Source: Thermoplasmata archaeon
Lineage (GTDB): Archaea; Thermoplasmatota; Thermoplasmata; SG8-5; JAGLSY01
Assembly (NCBI GenBank): GCA_023137005.1
Contig: JAGLQE010000064.1
Span: 1-11,447 of the forward strand
Length of the DNA: 11,447 nucleotides
Direction of reading: 5' to 3'
Position numbers and translations under genes: made by a program. Below the pieces are notes generated by a model, which had not been told where the DNA came from, made no database searches, and was given only the letters and a program-made list of their open reading frames with translations. Of this stretch, positions 5,344 through 11,447 are shown one piece after another. How positions within the stretch are numbered: the stretch's first letter is position 1; every line of letters starts with the position of its first letter.

Positions 5344-6319
5344 GATAAGAATGAGAAGGCTGAGGAACCACCATCTGGTACGAGGCATGGTGGCCGAGTT
5401 CGAGCTGAAGCCATCCAATCTTATTCTTCCACTTTTTGTCAAAGAAGACCTTGAAGAGGGAACCAAGTCCCCCATAAGCGCCATGCCAGGTGTGTTCCAG
5501 CATTCCATCTTAACTCTGGTCCAGGAGGCGAAGGAGGCCCGTGATCTGGGCATCCCGGCCATTATCCTATTCGGCATACCATCCCGGAAGGATGCTGTGG
5601 GCTCCGAGGCCTATAATCCCGAAGGCATAATCCCCCGAGCGATCAGGGCCATCAAGGACGAACTGGGTGACAGCCTGCTCGTGGCCTGTGATGTTTGCTT
5701 ATGCGAGTACACGGATCACGGTCATTGCGCCCCCATAGATGGTCAGAGAATTCTAAACGATGAGGCATTGGAACTGTATGCCAGAGCATCATTGGAATAT
5801 GTCAAGGCCGGTGCCGATATAATCGCCCCATCCGACATGATGGATGGACGAGTCGCCCATATCAGACAGGTGCTGGACCATGCAGGACATAAGGATACGA
5901 TAATCATGGCCTATGCCGTGAAATATGCATCCGCCTTCTACGGCCCCTTCAGGGAGGCCGCTGAATCCGGTTTTGCCCAGGGACCTAAAGATAGAATGAC
6001 ACATCAGATGGACCCTGCCAATCTTAGCCAGGCCTTCAGGGAAGTGGAGCTGGATCTCATGGAGGGTGCGGATATCATAATGGTCAAGCCCGCATTACCA
6101 TACCTGGATATCATCAAGGCCCTTGGCGATCGCTTCGACTCACCACTGGCTGCCTATCAGGTATCCGGGGAATATTCCATGATCAAAGCCGCGGCCGAGA
6201 AGGACTGGGTAGATGGTGAGAAGGCCATGATGGAGTCCCTATTATCCATAAGAAGGGCTGGGGCGACAATGATATTGACTTACTTTGCTAAAGAGGCCGC
6301 ACAGGCCATGAAAAGGTGA
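5333..6319 (+). CDS. hemB: Porphobilinogen synthase (5-aminolevulinate dehydratase), zinc type
   Basis: Condenses two 5-aminolevulinates to porphobilinogen. 328 residues from ATG 5333, the usual length, beginning MYPKIRMRRLRN as HemB proteins do. Schiff-base lysines are Lys197 (AYAVKYASAFYGPFR) and Lys252 (IIMVKPALPYLDII). The metal site CDVCLCEYTDHGHC has Cys122, Cys124 and Cys132, the three-Cys zinc-dependent form rather than the Asp-rich magnesium form. GGAG (5319-5322) lies 10 bases upstream; ATG 5327 (adding Met-Lys) and 5324 are alternatives. The start lies within the end of hemA. All expected catalytic residues are present. Confidence 0.95.
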   Translation: MYPKIRMRRLRNHHLVRGMVAEFELKPSNLILPLFVKEDLEEGTKSPISAMPGVFQHSILTLVQEAKEARDLGIPAIILFGIPSRKDAVGSEAYNPEGIIPRAIRAIKDELGDSLLVACDVCLCEYTDHGHCAPIDGQRILNDEALELYARASLEYVKAGADIIAPSDMMDGRVAHIRQVLDHAGHKDTIIMAYAVKYASAFYGPFREAAESGFAQGPKDRMTHQMDPANLSQAFREVELDLMEGADIIMVKPALPYLDIIKALGDRFDSPLAAYQVSGEYSMIKAAAEKDWVDGEKAMMESLLSIRRAGATMILTYFAKEAAQAMKR

Positions 6320-6323
6320 TAAA

Positions 6324-7592
6324 ATGAATAATGAAGAATTGTTCCAAGCTTCGAAAGAAGTACTTGTCGGGGGCGTTAACAGCCCGGTCAGAGCCATATC
6401 TCCTTACCCCTTCTTCGTGGAGAGGAGTGAGGGAGCCAGATTGTACGATGCAGAAGGAAAATCATACATCGACTATTGCCTGGCCTTCGGGCCGATGATA
6501 CTGGGTCACAATAATCCGACCGTGAGAAAGGCAGTGGAGGAAAGACTATCAAATGGATGGTGCTTCGGCACACCGACCGAGGCCGAGTTAGAGTATGCCA
6601 GTTTGATCACATCCACTGTCCCCAATGTGGACAAGATAAGGTGTATGAACACAGGTACGGAGGCCACGATGACAGCCATCCGCCTTGCCAGGGGTTTCAC
6701 TGGCCGCGACAAGATAATCAAGATAGAAGGTGCTTTTCATGGAGCCCATGATGCCGTGCTTGTCAAGGCTGGCTCTGGTGCCCTCACGCACAGCGTGCCC
6801 AATTCCAAAGGCATACCGGCAGATGTCACCAAGAACACCCTTCTCATTCCCTACAATGACCTGGAGGCCTTGGAGAGAGTTCTCAAGGAAAATGAAGGCC
6901 AGATAGCGGCCATGATAACCGAGCCAGCAATAGGAAATGCTGGATGCATTCTACCAAAGGAAAATTACCTGAAGGATGCGAAAAAGATACTAGAAGCTCA
7001 TAATTCCCTCCTCATACTGGACGAGGTCATAACTGGTTTCAGACTTGGCCAAGGTGGAGCCCAGGAATATTTTGGTGTGGATGCTGATATCGTGACCATG
7101 GGCAAGATAATCAGTGGAGGATTCCCCATAGGGGTTATGGGAGCCAGACACGAGATCATGGATAATATCACGCCAATGGGACAGGTGTACAATGCCGGAA
7201 CCTTCAATGGTCATCCCGTGTCCATCGCAGCTGGCCTTGCGACCCTTAATTTGATAAAAAGCACCGATGCCCTATCCAGGATAGCCGATGCTGGAAACAA
7301 GCTACAGAATGGCCTCAGAGGCATCCTGCAGGACATGAGCCTGAACTACCAGGTGCAGGGTATTGGCCCCATGTTCCAGGTGTTCTTCAATGATAATCCA
7401 GTTACAGATCTGGATGAGGCCAAGAACTCGGATGACAAGAAATTCCTCGATTACTGCGCCAAGCTCAGGGATCTGGGTGTCTTCCTGCCACCATCGCAGT
7501 TCGAATGCTGTTTCACCTCCATCGCTCACGATCAGGAAGTGATCGACACTTCATTAGAGGCCTTTGAGACAGCCCTCAAAGCAACCCATTAA
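6324..7592 (+). CDS. hemL: Glutamate-1-semialdehyde 2,1-aminomutase
   Basis: PLP enzyme that isomerises glutamate-1-semialdehyde to 5-aminolevulinate, acting directly after HemA. 422 residues, the family length. The N-terminal VGGVNSPVRA is diagnostic. PLP-fold motifs are NTGTEATMTAIRLARGFTGR, EPAIGNAG, LLILDEVITGFR, and VTMGKIISGGFPIG, where Lys261 is the PLP lysine. The start ATG 6324 follows hemB by 4 bases, and GGTGAT (6315-6320) overlapping the hemB stop is its Shine-Dalgarno. No truncation or missing key residue is seen. Confidence 0.95.
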   Translation: MNNEELFQASKEVLVGGVNSPVRAISPYPFFVERSEGARLYDAEGKSYIDYCLAFGPMILGHNNPTVRKAVEERLSNGWCFGTPTEAELEYASLITSTVPNVDKIRCMNTGTEATMTAIRLARGFTGRDKIIKIEGAFHGAHDAVLVKAGSGALTHSVPNSKGIPADVTKNTLLIPYNDLEALERVLKENEGQIAAMITEPAIGNAGCILPKENYLKDAKKILEAHNSLLILDEVITGFRLGQGGAQEYFGVDADIVTMGKIISGGFPIGVMGARHEIMDNITPMGQVYNAGTFNGHPVSIAAGLATLNLIKSTDALSRIADAGNKLQNGLRGILQDMSLNYQVQGIGPMFQVFFNDNPVTDLDEAKNSDDKKFLDYCAKLRDLGVFLPPSQFECCFTSIAHDQEVIDTSLEAFETALKATH

Positions 7593-7609
7593 GCTATTAG
7601 GAGAATTGA

Positions 7610-8524
7610 ATGAGACAATTGATCGCCGGAAGCCGCGGGTCGAAACTCGCACTGACCCAAACAGAGGGCATTGTGAGAGACCTGGGTCTGGACATCCCCA
7701 TCAAGGTTATCAAGACCCGGGGGGACAATATCCAGGATGTGGCACTGGCCAAGCTGGAAGGCAAGGCTTTCTTCACAAAGGAGATCGACGATGCCCTGTT
7801 AGCCGGAGAAATAGACCTGGCAGTACATTCTTACAAGGACATTCCAACGGATCTGCCAGAAGGCATGATAATAGCCGCGGTACCAATTCGTGAACCATCC
7901 AATGATGCGATCGTTGGGGTCAAGAGCATCGAGGATCTTCCACTAAATGCGAATATCGGAACATCCAGCCTACGCAGACAGGCTCTGGCCAGGCACTTGA
8001 GACCAGATCTCAAAATGCTCGACCTCAGGGGCAATATTGACACGCGTATGCGGAAACAGGCCGAAGGTCAATACGATGCCATAATCGTGGCCGAGGCCGG
8101 CTTGAGAAGAATGGGCTATTCACCTGAAGAGTATATGCCACTGGCCGGTGATACCTTCATACCAGCACCGGGGCAAGGCGCTCTGGGGATCACAGCCAGA
8201 GCGGACGACACTGAAGTTTTAGAAATATTGAAAAAGCTCGAGCATGACCCGACAAGAATGGCATGCGATATCGAGCGAAGTTTCCTGACAGCACTGGATG
8301 GTGGGTGTCAGGTACCAGCGGGTATTCATACGGAGATCGATGCAGATGGGAAATTGGTCGAGATAAAAGGATTCATATCATCTGCTGATGGGAAGAGATT
8401 CCTTTCCGAGATAAGGATCGGAAAGCTCTCGGATGGTATCGAATTGGCCACTGGCCTTGCGAATAATCTTCTAAGGTCAGGGGGCGACGTCCTGTTGGAA
8501 GAGCTCAGAAAAGGAGGAAATTGA
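7610..8524 (+). CDS. hemC: Hydroxymethylbilane synthase (porphobilinogen deaminase)
   Basis: Polymerises four porphobilinogens into hydroxymethylbilane. 304 residues, normal length. Motifs: GSRGSKLALTQT (7-18), GKAFFTKEIDDALL, AVHSYKDIPTDLP, LDLRGNIDTRMRK, and APGQGALGI. Cys233 in LDGGCQVPAG is the attachment site of the dipyrromethane cofactor. Start ATG 7610 has AGGAG (7599-7603) 6 bases upstream; there are 17 bases between the hemL stop and this start, the largest gap in the operon. The stop TGA abuts the next start. Confidence 0.95.
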   Translation: MRQLIAGSRGSKLALTQTEGIVRDLGLDIPIKVIKTRGDNIQDVALAKLEGKAFFTKEIDDALLAGEIDLAVHSYKDIPTDLPEGMIIAAVPIREPSNDAIVGVKSIEDLPLNANIGTSSLRRQALARHLRPDLKMLDLRGNIDTRMRKQAEGQYDAIIVAEAGLRRMGYSPEEYMPLAGDTFIPAPGQGALGITARADDTEVLEILKKLEHDPTRMACDIERSFLTALDGGCQVPAGIHTEIDADGKLVEIKGFISSADGKRFLSEIRIGKLSDGIELATGLANNLLRSGGDVLLEELRKGGN

Positions 8525-9955
8525 ATGGTGGTTTACATCGTGGGCGCGGGCCCTGGGGATATCGGACTCGTCACACTCAAGGCGAAGGAACTGGTCCAGC
8601 GAGCGCAGGTGATAATCTACGATAAGCTGGCCAATCCTCAGATACTGGATTGGGCCCCTGCGGATTGTGAGATGATCTACATGGGTAAGAGGGAGAAGGA
8701 TTCTGCCCATTCTCAGACAATTCAGCAGAGAATAAACGATGAGATCGTCCGGCATGGCCGGGATAGATTCGTGGTTCGCCTGAAAGGCGGCGACCCTCTA
8801 ATATTCGGCCGCGGCGGGGAAGAGGCCCAGATATGCGCAGAAGCAGGCATACCTTTCGAGATAGTTCCAGGAATTTCCTCGGCGGTCTCGGTTCCAGCAT
8901 ATGCTGGAGTTCCAGTAACTCATCGAGATTTCAATTCATCCATAACCTTCCTCACAGGCCATGAGTCAGACAAGGAAGGCTCGTCCATCGAGTGGGATCG
9001 ATTGCCAGATAATCTCGTGATACTCATGGGAGTGTCCCAGATATCCAGTACAGCTCAGAAACTGATCTCCGCTGGTAGGGCATCGGACACACCAGTGGCG
9101 GCCATCTACTCTGGCACGACCCCGAAACAAAAGACGGTCATGACCACCCTGGGAACACTGGCCGAGAAAGGCATTGAACTCAAACCCCCGGTCATTTTCG
9201 TTGTAGGGCCCGTTGCGCAATTACATAATGAGCTAAACTGGTTCGAGAAGAAGCTATCCGGCCTCAGAGGGAAAAAGGTCGCTCTGACACGCGCCGATAC
9301 CCACATGAAGGAGAGCCTGGACCTTTTCGAAGGATACGGTATGGAGGTCATACCCATGCCCCTCATCAAGATCGTGGACAGGGAATTTACCATTCCCGAT
9401 ATAACAGATCATGATGCTCTGGTATTCACCTCACTTGAAGGCGTGAAGAGGGTGGGGGCCAAGATGGACCTGTCCGGATACCCAGGTAGATTATTCAGCA
9501 TAGGACCAAAGACCAGATCCTATATTGAGAAAGAATGGGGAGTGAGAGCGACCTCTGGAGAATCATTCAATTCAGAAGGATTGGCAGAACACATAATGCA
9601 CGAGATGCCACCTTCCAGCCGGATACTGGCACTACGTTCTTCAGCAGCGACCGAGGTACTGCCAAATATCCTATCACAGTCACATGATTACAAAGAGATA
9701 CCGATATATGATATCGAACGATTGCCAGCAGACCCTGATGCAATCAGGTCTTCAGACGCGGTCTTCATTGTTTCGGCATCATGTGCAAAGAGTATCAGTG
9801 AGGTGGATCCAAAGATACTGGATGGGAAGACCATCATATCCATCGGTCCCGAGACCTCGAAACATATTACCATGCCACACATCACAGCCAGAAATCACAC
9901 CATCCAGGGCATGGTGGACACGTATATGAACTATATTTGGAGTGGATTTCCATGA
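8525..9955 (+). CDS. cobA-hemD: Uroporphyrinogen III methyltransferase fused to uroporphyrinogen III synthase
   Basis: Two consecutive pathway steps in one 476-residue polypeptide. Residues 1 to about 240 are SUMT/CobA, which transfers two methyls from SAM to uroporphyrinogen III to make precorrin-2. Motifs are VGAGPGD (6-12), RLKGGDPLIFGRGGEE (85-100), VPGISSAVSVPAYAGVPVTHR (114-134) and PPVIFVVGPV (221-230). From about residue 248 (RGKKVALTRA) to the end is HemD, which cyclises hydroxymethylbilane; HemD is poorly conserved but the TRA start, FTSLEGVKR, SIGPKT and LRSSAATEVLP fit. Start ATG 8525 directly follows the hemC stop, with GGAGG (8513-8517) 7 bases upstream. The stop overlaps ahbC as ATGA. 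Such fusions are known in some anaerobic bacteria; the order of reactions is HemD then CobA, opposite to the domain order. Confidence 0.92.
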   Translation: MVVYIVGAGPGDIGLVTLKAKELVQRAQVIIYDKLANPQILDWAPADCEMIYMGKREKDSAHSQTIQQRINDEIVRHGRDRFVVRLKGGDPLIFGRGGEEAQICAEAGIPFEIVPGISSAVSVPAYAGVPVTHRDFNSSITFLTGHESDKEGSSIEWDRLPDNLVILMGVSQISSTAQKLISAGRASDTPVAAIYSGTTPKQKTVMTTLGTLAEKGIELKPPVIFVVGPVAQLHNELNWFEKKLSGLRGKKVALTRADTHMKESLDLFEGYGMEVIPMPLIKIVDREFTIPDITDHDALVFTSLEGVKRVGAKMDLSGYPGRLFSIGPKTRSYIEKEWGVRATSGESFNSEGLAEHIMHEMPPSSRILALRSSAATEVLPNILSQSHDYKEIPIYDIERLPADPDAIRSSDAVFIVSASCAKSISEVDPKILDGKTIISIGPETSKHITMPHITARNHTIQGMVDTYMNYIWSGFP

Positions 9956-11148
9956 TCGGAGTATCAAAACTATTGTTAGGAGCAGAGAGTGAGTCGGACG
10001 GGCTTAGGTATGGGGATGCCAAGGAAGGCGGACCAGAGCAGATCAAACACCACCACGGAGCGGTGAAATCCAATAAACCCATCGTGGTCTGGAACATGAC
10101 GAACCGATGCAATTTGAAGTGTGTTCATTGTTATGCCGAGGCAACCACTCAAACAGCCGAGGGCGAGCTCAGCACGGAAGAGGCAAAGAGATTCATCGAA
10201 GATGTAGCTGAATACAATGCACCAGTGCTTCTATTTTCTGGTGGCGAGCCCTTCATGAGGGATGACCTGTTCGAGTTGGCCAGATATGCAAAATCATTGG
10301 GCCTTCGTCCCGTGATATCCACGAACGGAACACTGATCACCGAAGAGAAAGCGAGGCTGGCCAAGGAGGCTGGCATCATGTACATCGGGGTTTCACTGGA
10401 TGGGCTGAAAGATGTGAATGACAAGTTCCGAGGAGTGGATGGGGCCTTCGACAGAGCTGTCGAAGGCATGAAGAACTGCCTCAAGGTGGGACAGAAGACC
10501 GGACTCAGATTCACGATAACCCAGCACAATAAGGACGATCTGGAAGGGGTGCTCCTCAAGCTCAAGGAGATCGGGGTAAGCAGATGCTGTGTGTACCATC
10601 TGGATTATACCGGAAGAGGCAAAGAGATACAGGAATTGGATCTGAGCCATGAAGAGACCAGAAAGGCGATGACCACGTATTTCGATCTTACAAAAAAGCA
10701 CCATGATGAGGGATATCTGATAGAGACCTTGCTTGTTGGCAACTACGCGGATGCTGGCTACCTTTATCTGACACTGAAGGATGAGGACCCAGAGAGGGCG
10801 GAATGGGCTTACAGCCTGCTAAAGAGGAATGGAGGCGACGGCACAGGCCAGACGATAGCGGATGTTGACCATCTTGGCAGGGTGCATGCCAACCAGTTCT
10901 GGCAGCACTACAGCTTTGGGAATGTGAAGGAAAGAAAATTCGGCGAGATCTGGGATGACATCTCAGACCCGGTCATGAATGGGCTGAAGAACAAGGATGA
11001 TAAGATCACCGGGAGATGTGCGAAAACCAATTGCAGGTTCTTCGAGATATGCAGGGGCGGATCAAGGGTCAGGTCTGAAGCTGTAGGAGATGTCTGGGGA
11101 CCGGACCCCGCTTGCTATTTGACAGATGAAGAGATCAGGATAATGTGA
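9952..11148 (+). CDS. ahbC: 12,18-didecarboxysiroheme deacetylase (Fe-coproporphyrin III synthase), radical SAM AhbC
   Basis: Removes the two acetate side chains of didecarboxysiroheme to give Fe-coproporphyrin III, the AhbD substrate. 398 residues. The N-terminus MIGVSKLLLG..DGLRYG is the AhbC-specific lead-in. The radical SAM motif is CNLKCVHC (Cys53, 57, 60), with SGGEP at 96-100 and VSLDG at 147-151. The C-terminus has VHANQFWQHYSFGNV and Cys356, 361, 367 and 388 (CAKTNCRFFEIC...DPACYLTDEEI), expected auxiliary cluster ligands. ATG 9952 overlaps the previous stop (ATGA); an in-frame ATG at 9937 lies within the previous gene and breaks the family N-terminus. It closes the operon, separated from its radical SAM partner ahbD by eight genes. 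Confidence 0.93.
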   Translation: MIGVSKLLLGAESESDGLRYGDAKEGGPEQIKHHHGAVKSNKPIVVWNMTNRCNLKCVHCYAEATTQTAEGELSTEEAKRFIEDVAEYNAPVLLFSGGEPFMRDDLFELARYAKSLGLRPVISTNGTLITEEKARLAKEAGIMYIGVSLDGLKDVNDKFRGVDGAFDRAVEGMKNCLKVGQKTGLRFTITQHNKDDLEGVLLKLKEIGVSRCCVYHLDYTGRGKEIQELDLSHEETRKAMTTYFDLTKKHHDEGYLIETLLVGNYADAGYLYLTLKDEDPERAEWAYSLLKRNGGDGTGQTIADVDHLGRVHANQFWQHYSFGNVKERKFGEIWDDISDPVMNGLKNKDDKITGRCAKTNCRFFEICRGGSRVRSEAVGDVWGPDPACYLTDEEIRIM

Positions 11149-11150
11149 TC

Positions 11151-11166
11151 TTCCCCATTGTGGGAA
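11151..11166 (+). terminator. Small hairpin after ahbC, possible 3' end element
   Basis: Two bases after the ahbC stop, TTCCC (11151-11155) and GGGAA (11162-11166) can pair, with an inner A-T pair and a TTG loop. It is followed by AATC rather than a T run, so it may protect an mRNA 3' end more than terminate. Weak evidence. Confidence 0.3.
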
Positions 11167-11187
11167 AATCATCTTATACAGCCCTAA

Positions 11188-11196
11188 TTATATATA
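11188..11196 (+). promoter_or_regulatory. TATA box of the RNA locus
   Basis: TTATATATA is the best TATA match in the window. The expected transcription start is about 25 bases downstream of its centre, near 11217-11220. The next AT-rich TATA-like motif before the tRNA is absent (11236-11319 is GC-rich), so this element probably drives both the hairpin RNA and the tRNA. Confidence 0.6.
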
Positions 11197-11235
11197 CCAA
11201 ATCTCATTTCATCGATGTCTGAACAATATCAAAAC

Positions 11236-11307
11236 GGCCAAGTTGCAAAGCGAGGTTGCCGATGCATGATCTGAAAGATCTTGCGTCGGGACCTCGGCGA
11301 CCTGGCC
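11236..11307 (+). ncRNA. Long-hairpin structured RNA or leader upstream of tRNA-Cys
   Basis: A 72-nt GC-rich stretch folds into one long hairpin. The base pairs 11236-11246 with 11297-11307 (10 pairs, one wobble, one A/C mismatch). After a 5'-side AAAG bulge, CGAGGT (11251-11256) pairs with ACCTCG (11291-11296). After a TG/G internal loop, 11259-11272 pairs with 11276-11289 (13 of 14, one wobble, one T/T mismatch) around a GAA triloop. No T-arm signature is present, so it is not a tRNA. I recognise no C/D, H/ACA, SRP, RNase P or 5S features. It is bounded upstream by a TATA box and downstream, 12 bases later, by a tRNA. It may be a free small RNA or a structured 5' leader. Function unknown. 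Confidence 0.5.
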
Positions 11308-11319
11308 AAAGGCCAGTAT

Positions 11320-11390
11320 GCCGAGGTAACATAGCGGCTATGTGGGGGCCTGCAGAGCCTCAAACGGGAGGTCAAATCTCCCCCTCGGCC
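11320..11390 (+). tRNA. tRNA-Cys (GCA)-like, with several non-consensus positions
   Basis: A full cloverleaf without encoded CCA. The acceptor GCCGAGG (11320-11326) pairs perfectly with CCTCGGC (11383-11389). U8 A9 are followed by the D-stem ACAT/ATGT with loop AGCGGCT. The anticodon stem is GGGGC/GCCTC (one G-U) with loop CTGCAGA, anticodon GCA at 11352-11354. The variable loop is AAAC, and the T-stem GGGAG/CTCCC has loop GTCAAAT. Tertiary pairs U8-A14, G15-C48, G18-U55 and G19-C56 are all possible. Departures: D-stem pair A10-U25, U at 21, G in place of the near-universal U54, and C at discriminator 73, where tRNA-Cys normally has U. It is either a functional but unusual tRNA-Cys or a decaying copy. 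Confidence 0.75.
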
Positions 11391-11397
11391 TTTTTTT
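11391..11397 (+). terminator. T-run terminator of the tRNA transcript
   Basis: Seven consecutive T begin directly after the predicted tRNA discriminator, the normal archaeal termination signal on the non-template strand. The remaining 11398-11447 contains two CCCGAG direct copies and further T-rich stretches but no supportable gene. Confidence 0.6.
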
Positions 11398-11447
11398 ATT
11401 ATCAAAAAATTCCCGAGCGAGCAGGTGAACCCGAGTTTTCCTTTTGG

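Noticed and set aside
11214..11275. C/D box sRNA (two CTGA words and TGAT-like sequence)
   Set aside because: No properly placed C box (RTGATGA) and D box pair; the boxes fall inside a perfect stem.
11236..11307. The 72-nt element as a second tRNA
   Set aside because: It has tRNA length, GGCC/GGCC ends and a possible GCAA/TTGC D-stem, and GATGC/GCGTC could pair as an anticodon stem, but there is no T-arm (no TTC-type loop), the anticodon loop would be 17 nt, and the long-hairpin fold explains nearly all bases.
11291..11389. Circularly permuted tRNA gene
   Set aside because: A 3'-acceptor-like strand precedes the 5' half, as in permuted tRNAs, but the downstream gene already has its own complete T-arm and 3' acceptor, and the upstream part has no T-arm.
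11391..11447. Minus-strand gene end entering from the right edge
   Set aside because: Short open frames exist (one ends in a stop near 11403) but fewer than 20 codons are visible, with no recognisable motif.
1..11447. CRISPR arrays, insertion sequences, integrase or attachment sites, defence genes
   Set aside because: No spaced direct repeats, transposase-like frames or terminal inverted repeats are visible. The tRNA 3' end could serve as an attachment site but no second copy is seen in the window.

Overview
This window looks archaeal. Genes have TATA-type promoter elements and Shine-Dalgarno sequences of the AGGAGGTGAT class. Arginine is mostly AGG/AGA, the tRNA has no encoded CCA, and transcription of the tRNA appears to end at a bare T run. 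Moderate GC and the gene content suggest a Thermoplasmatota-like or other anaerobic, possibly methanogen-related archaeon. That placement is inference; nothing here fixes the taxon.

Left part (1-1203, minus strand): three small DsrE/DsrF/DsrH-like (TusBCD-like) genes in a row, the last running off the left edge. Only the middle one keeps the Cys pair expected of a sulfur-carrying subunit. A roughly 200-250 bp AT-rich divergent promoter region (1204-1450) holds a TATA-like element for each direction and nested inverted repeats.

Centre (1451-11148, plus strand): a tight ten-gene operon encoding almost the whole siroheme-dependent (alternative) heme b pathway. The order is ahbD, ahbA-like, ahbB-like, precorrin-2 dehydrogenase, hemA, hemB, hemL, hemC, a cobA-hemD fusion, and ahbC. 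In pathway order: HemA and HemL turn glutamyl-tRNA into 5-aminolevulinate. HemB, HemC and HemD make uroporphyrinogen III. CobA methylates it to precorrin-2 and the CysG_B-like enzyme oxidises that to sirohydrochlorin. After iron insertion AhbA/AhbB decarboxylate siroheme, AhbC makes Fe-coproporphyrin III and AhbD makes heme b. Genes overlap or are separated by at most about 17 bp, mostly with a clear Shine-Dalgarno inside the previous gene. No stand-alone chelatase (CbiX/SirB type) is present. HemA carries an unusual His-Pro-Gly-Gly tail.

Right part (11149-11447): an RNA locus. A strong TATATATA element is followed by a GC-rich 72-nt sequence that can fold into one long hairpin, then a tRNA-Cys(GCA)-like gene, then a T7 run. 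The hairpin contains an 8-nt copy of the strand that pairs with the tRNA 5' acceptor, so two mutually exclusive folds are possible. The tRNA has several non-consensus positions. This RNA locus, the HemA tail and the divergent DsrE-like trio are the parts most worth a second look. The last 50 bases hold no feature I can support.
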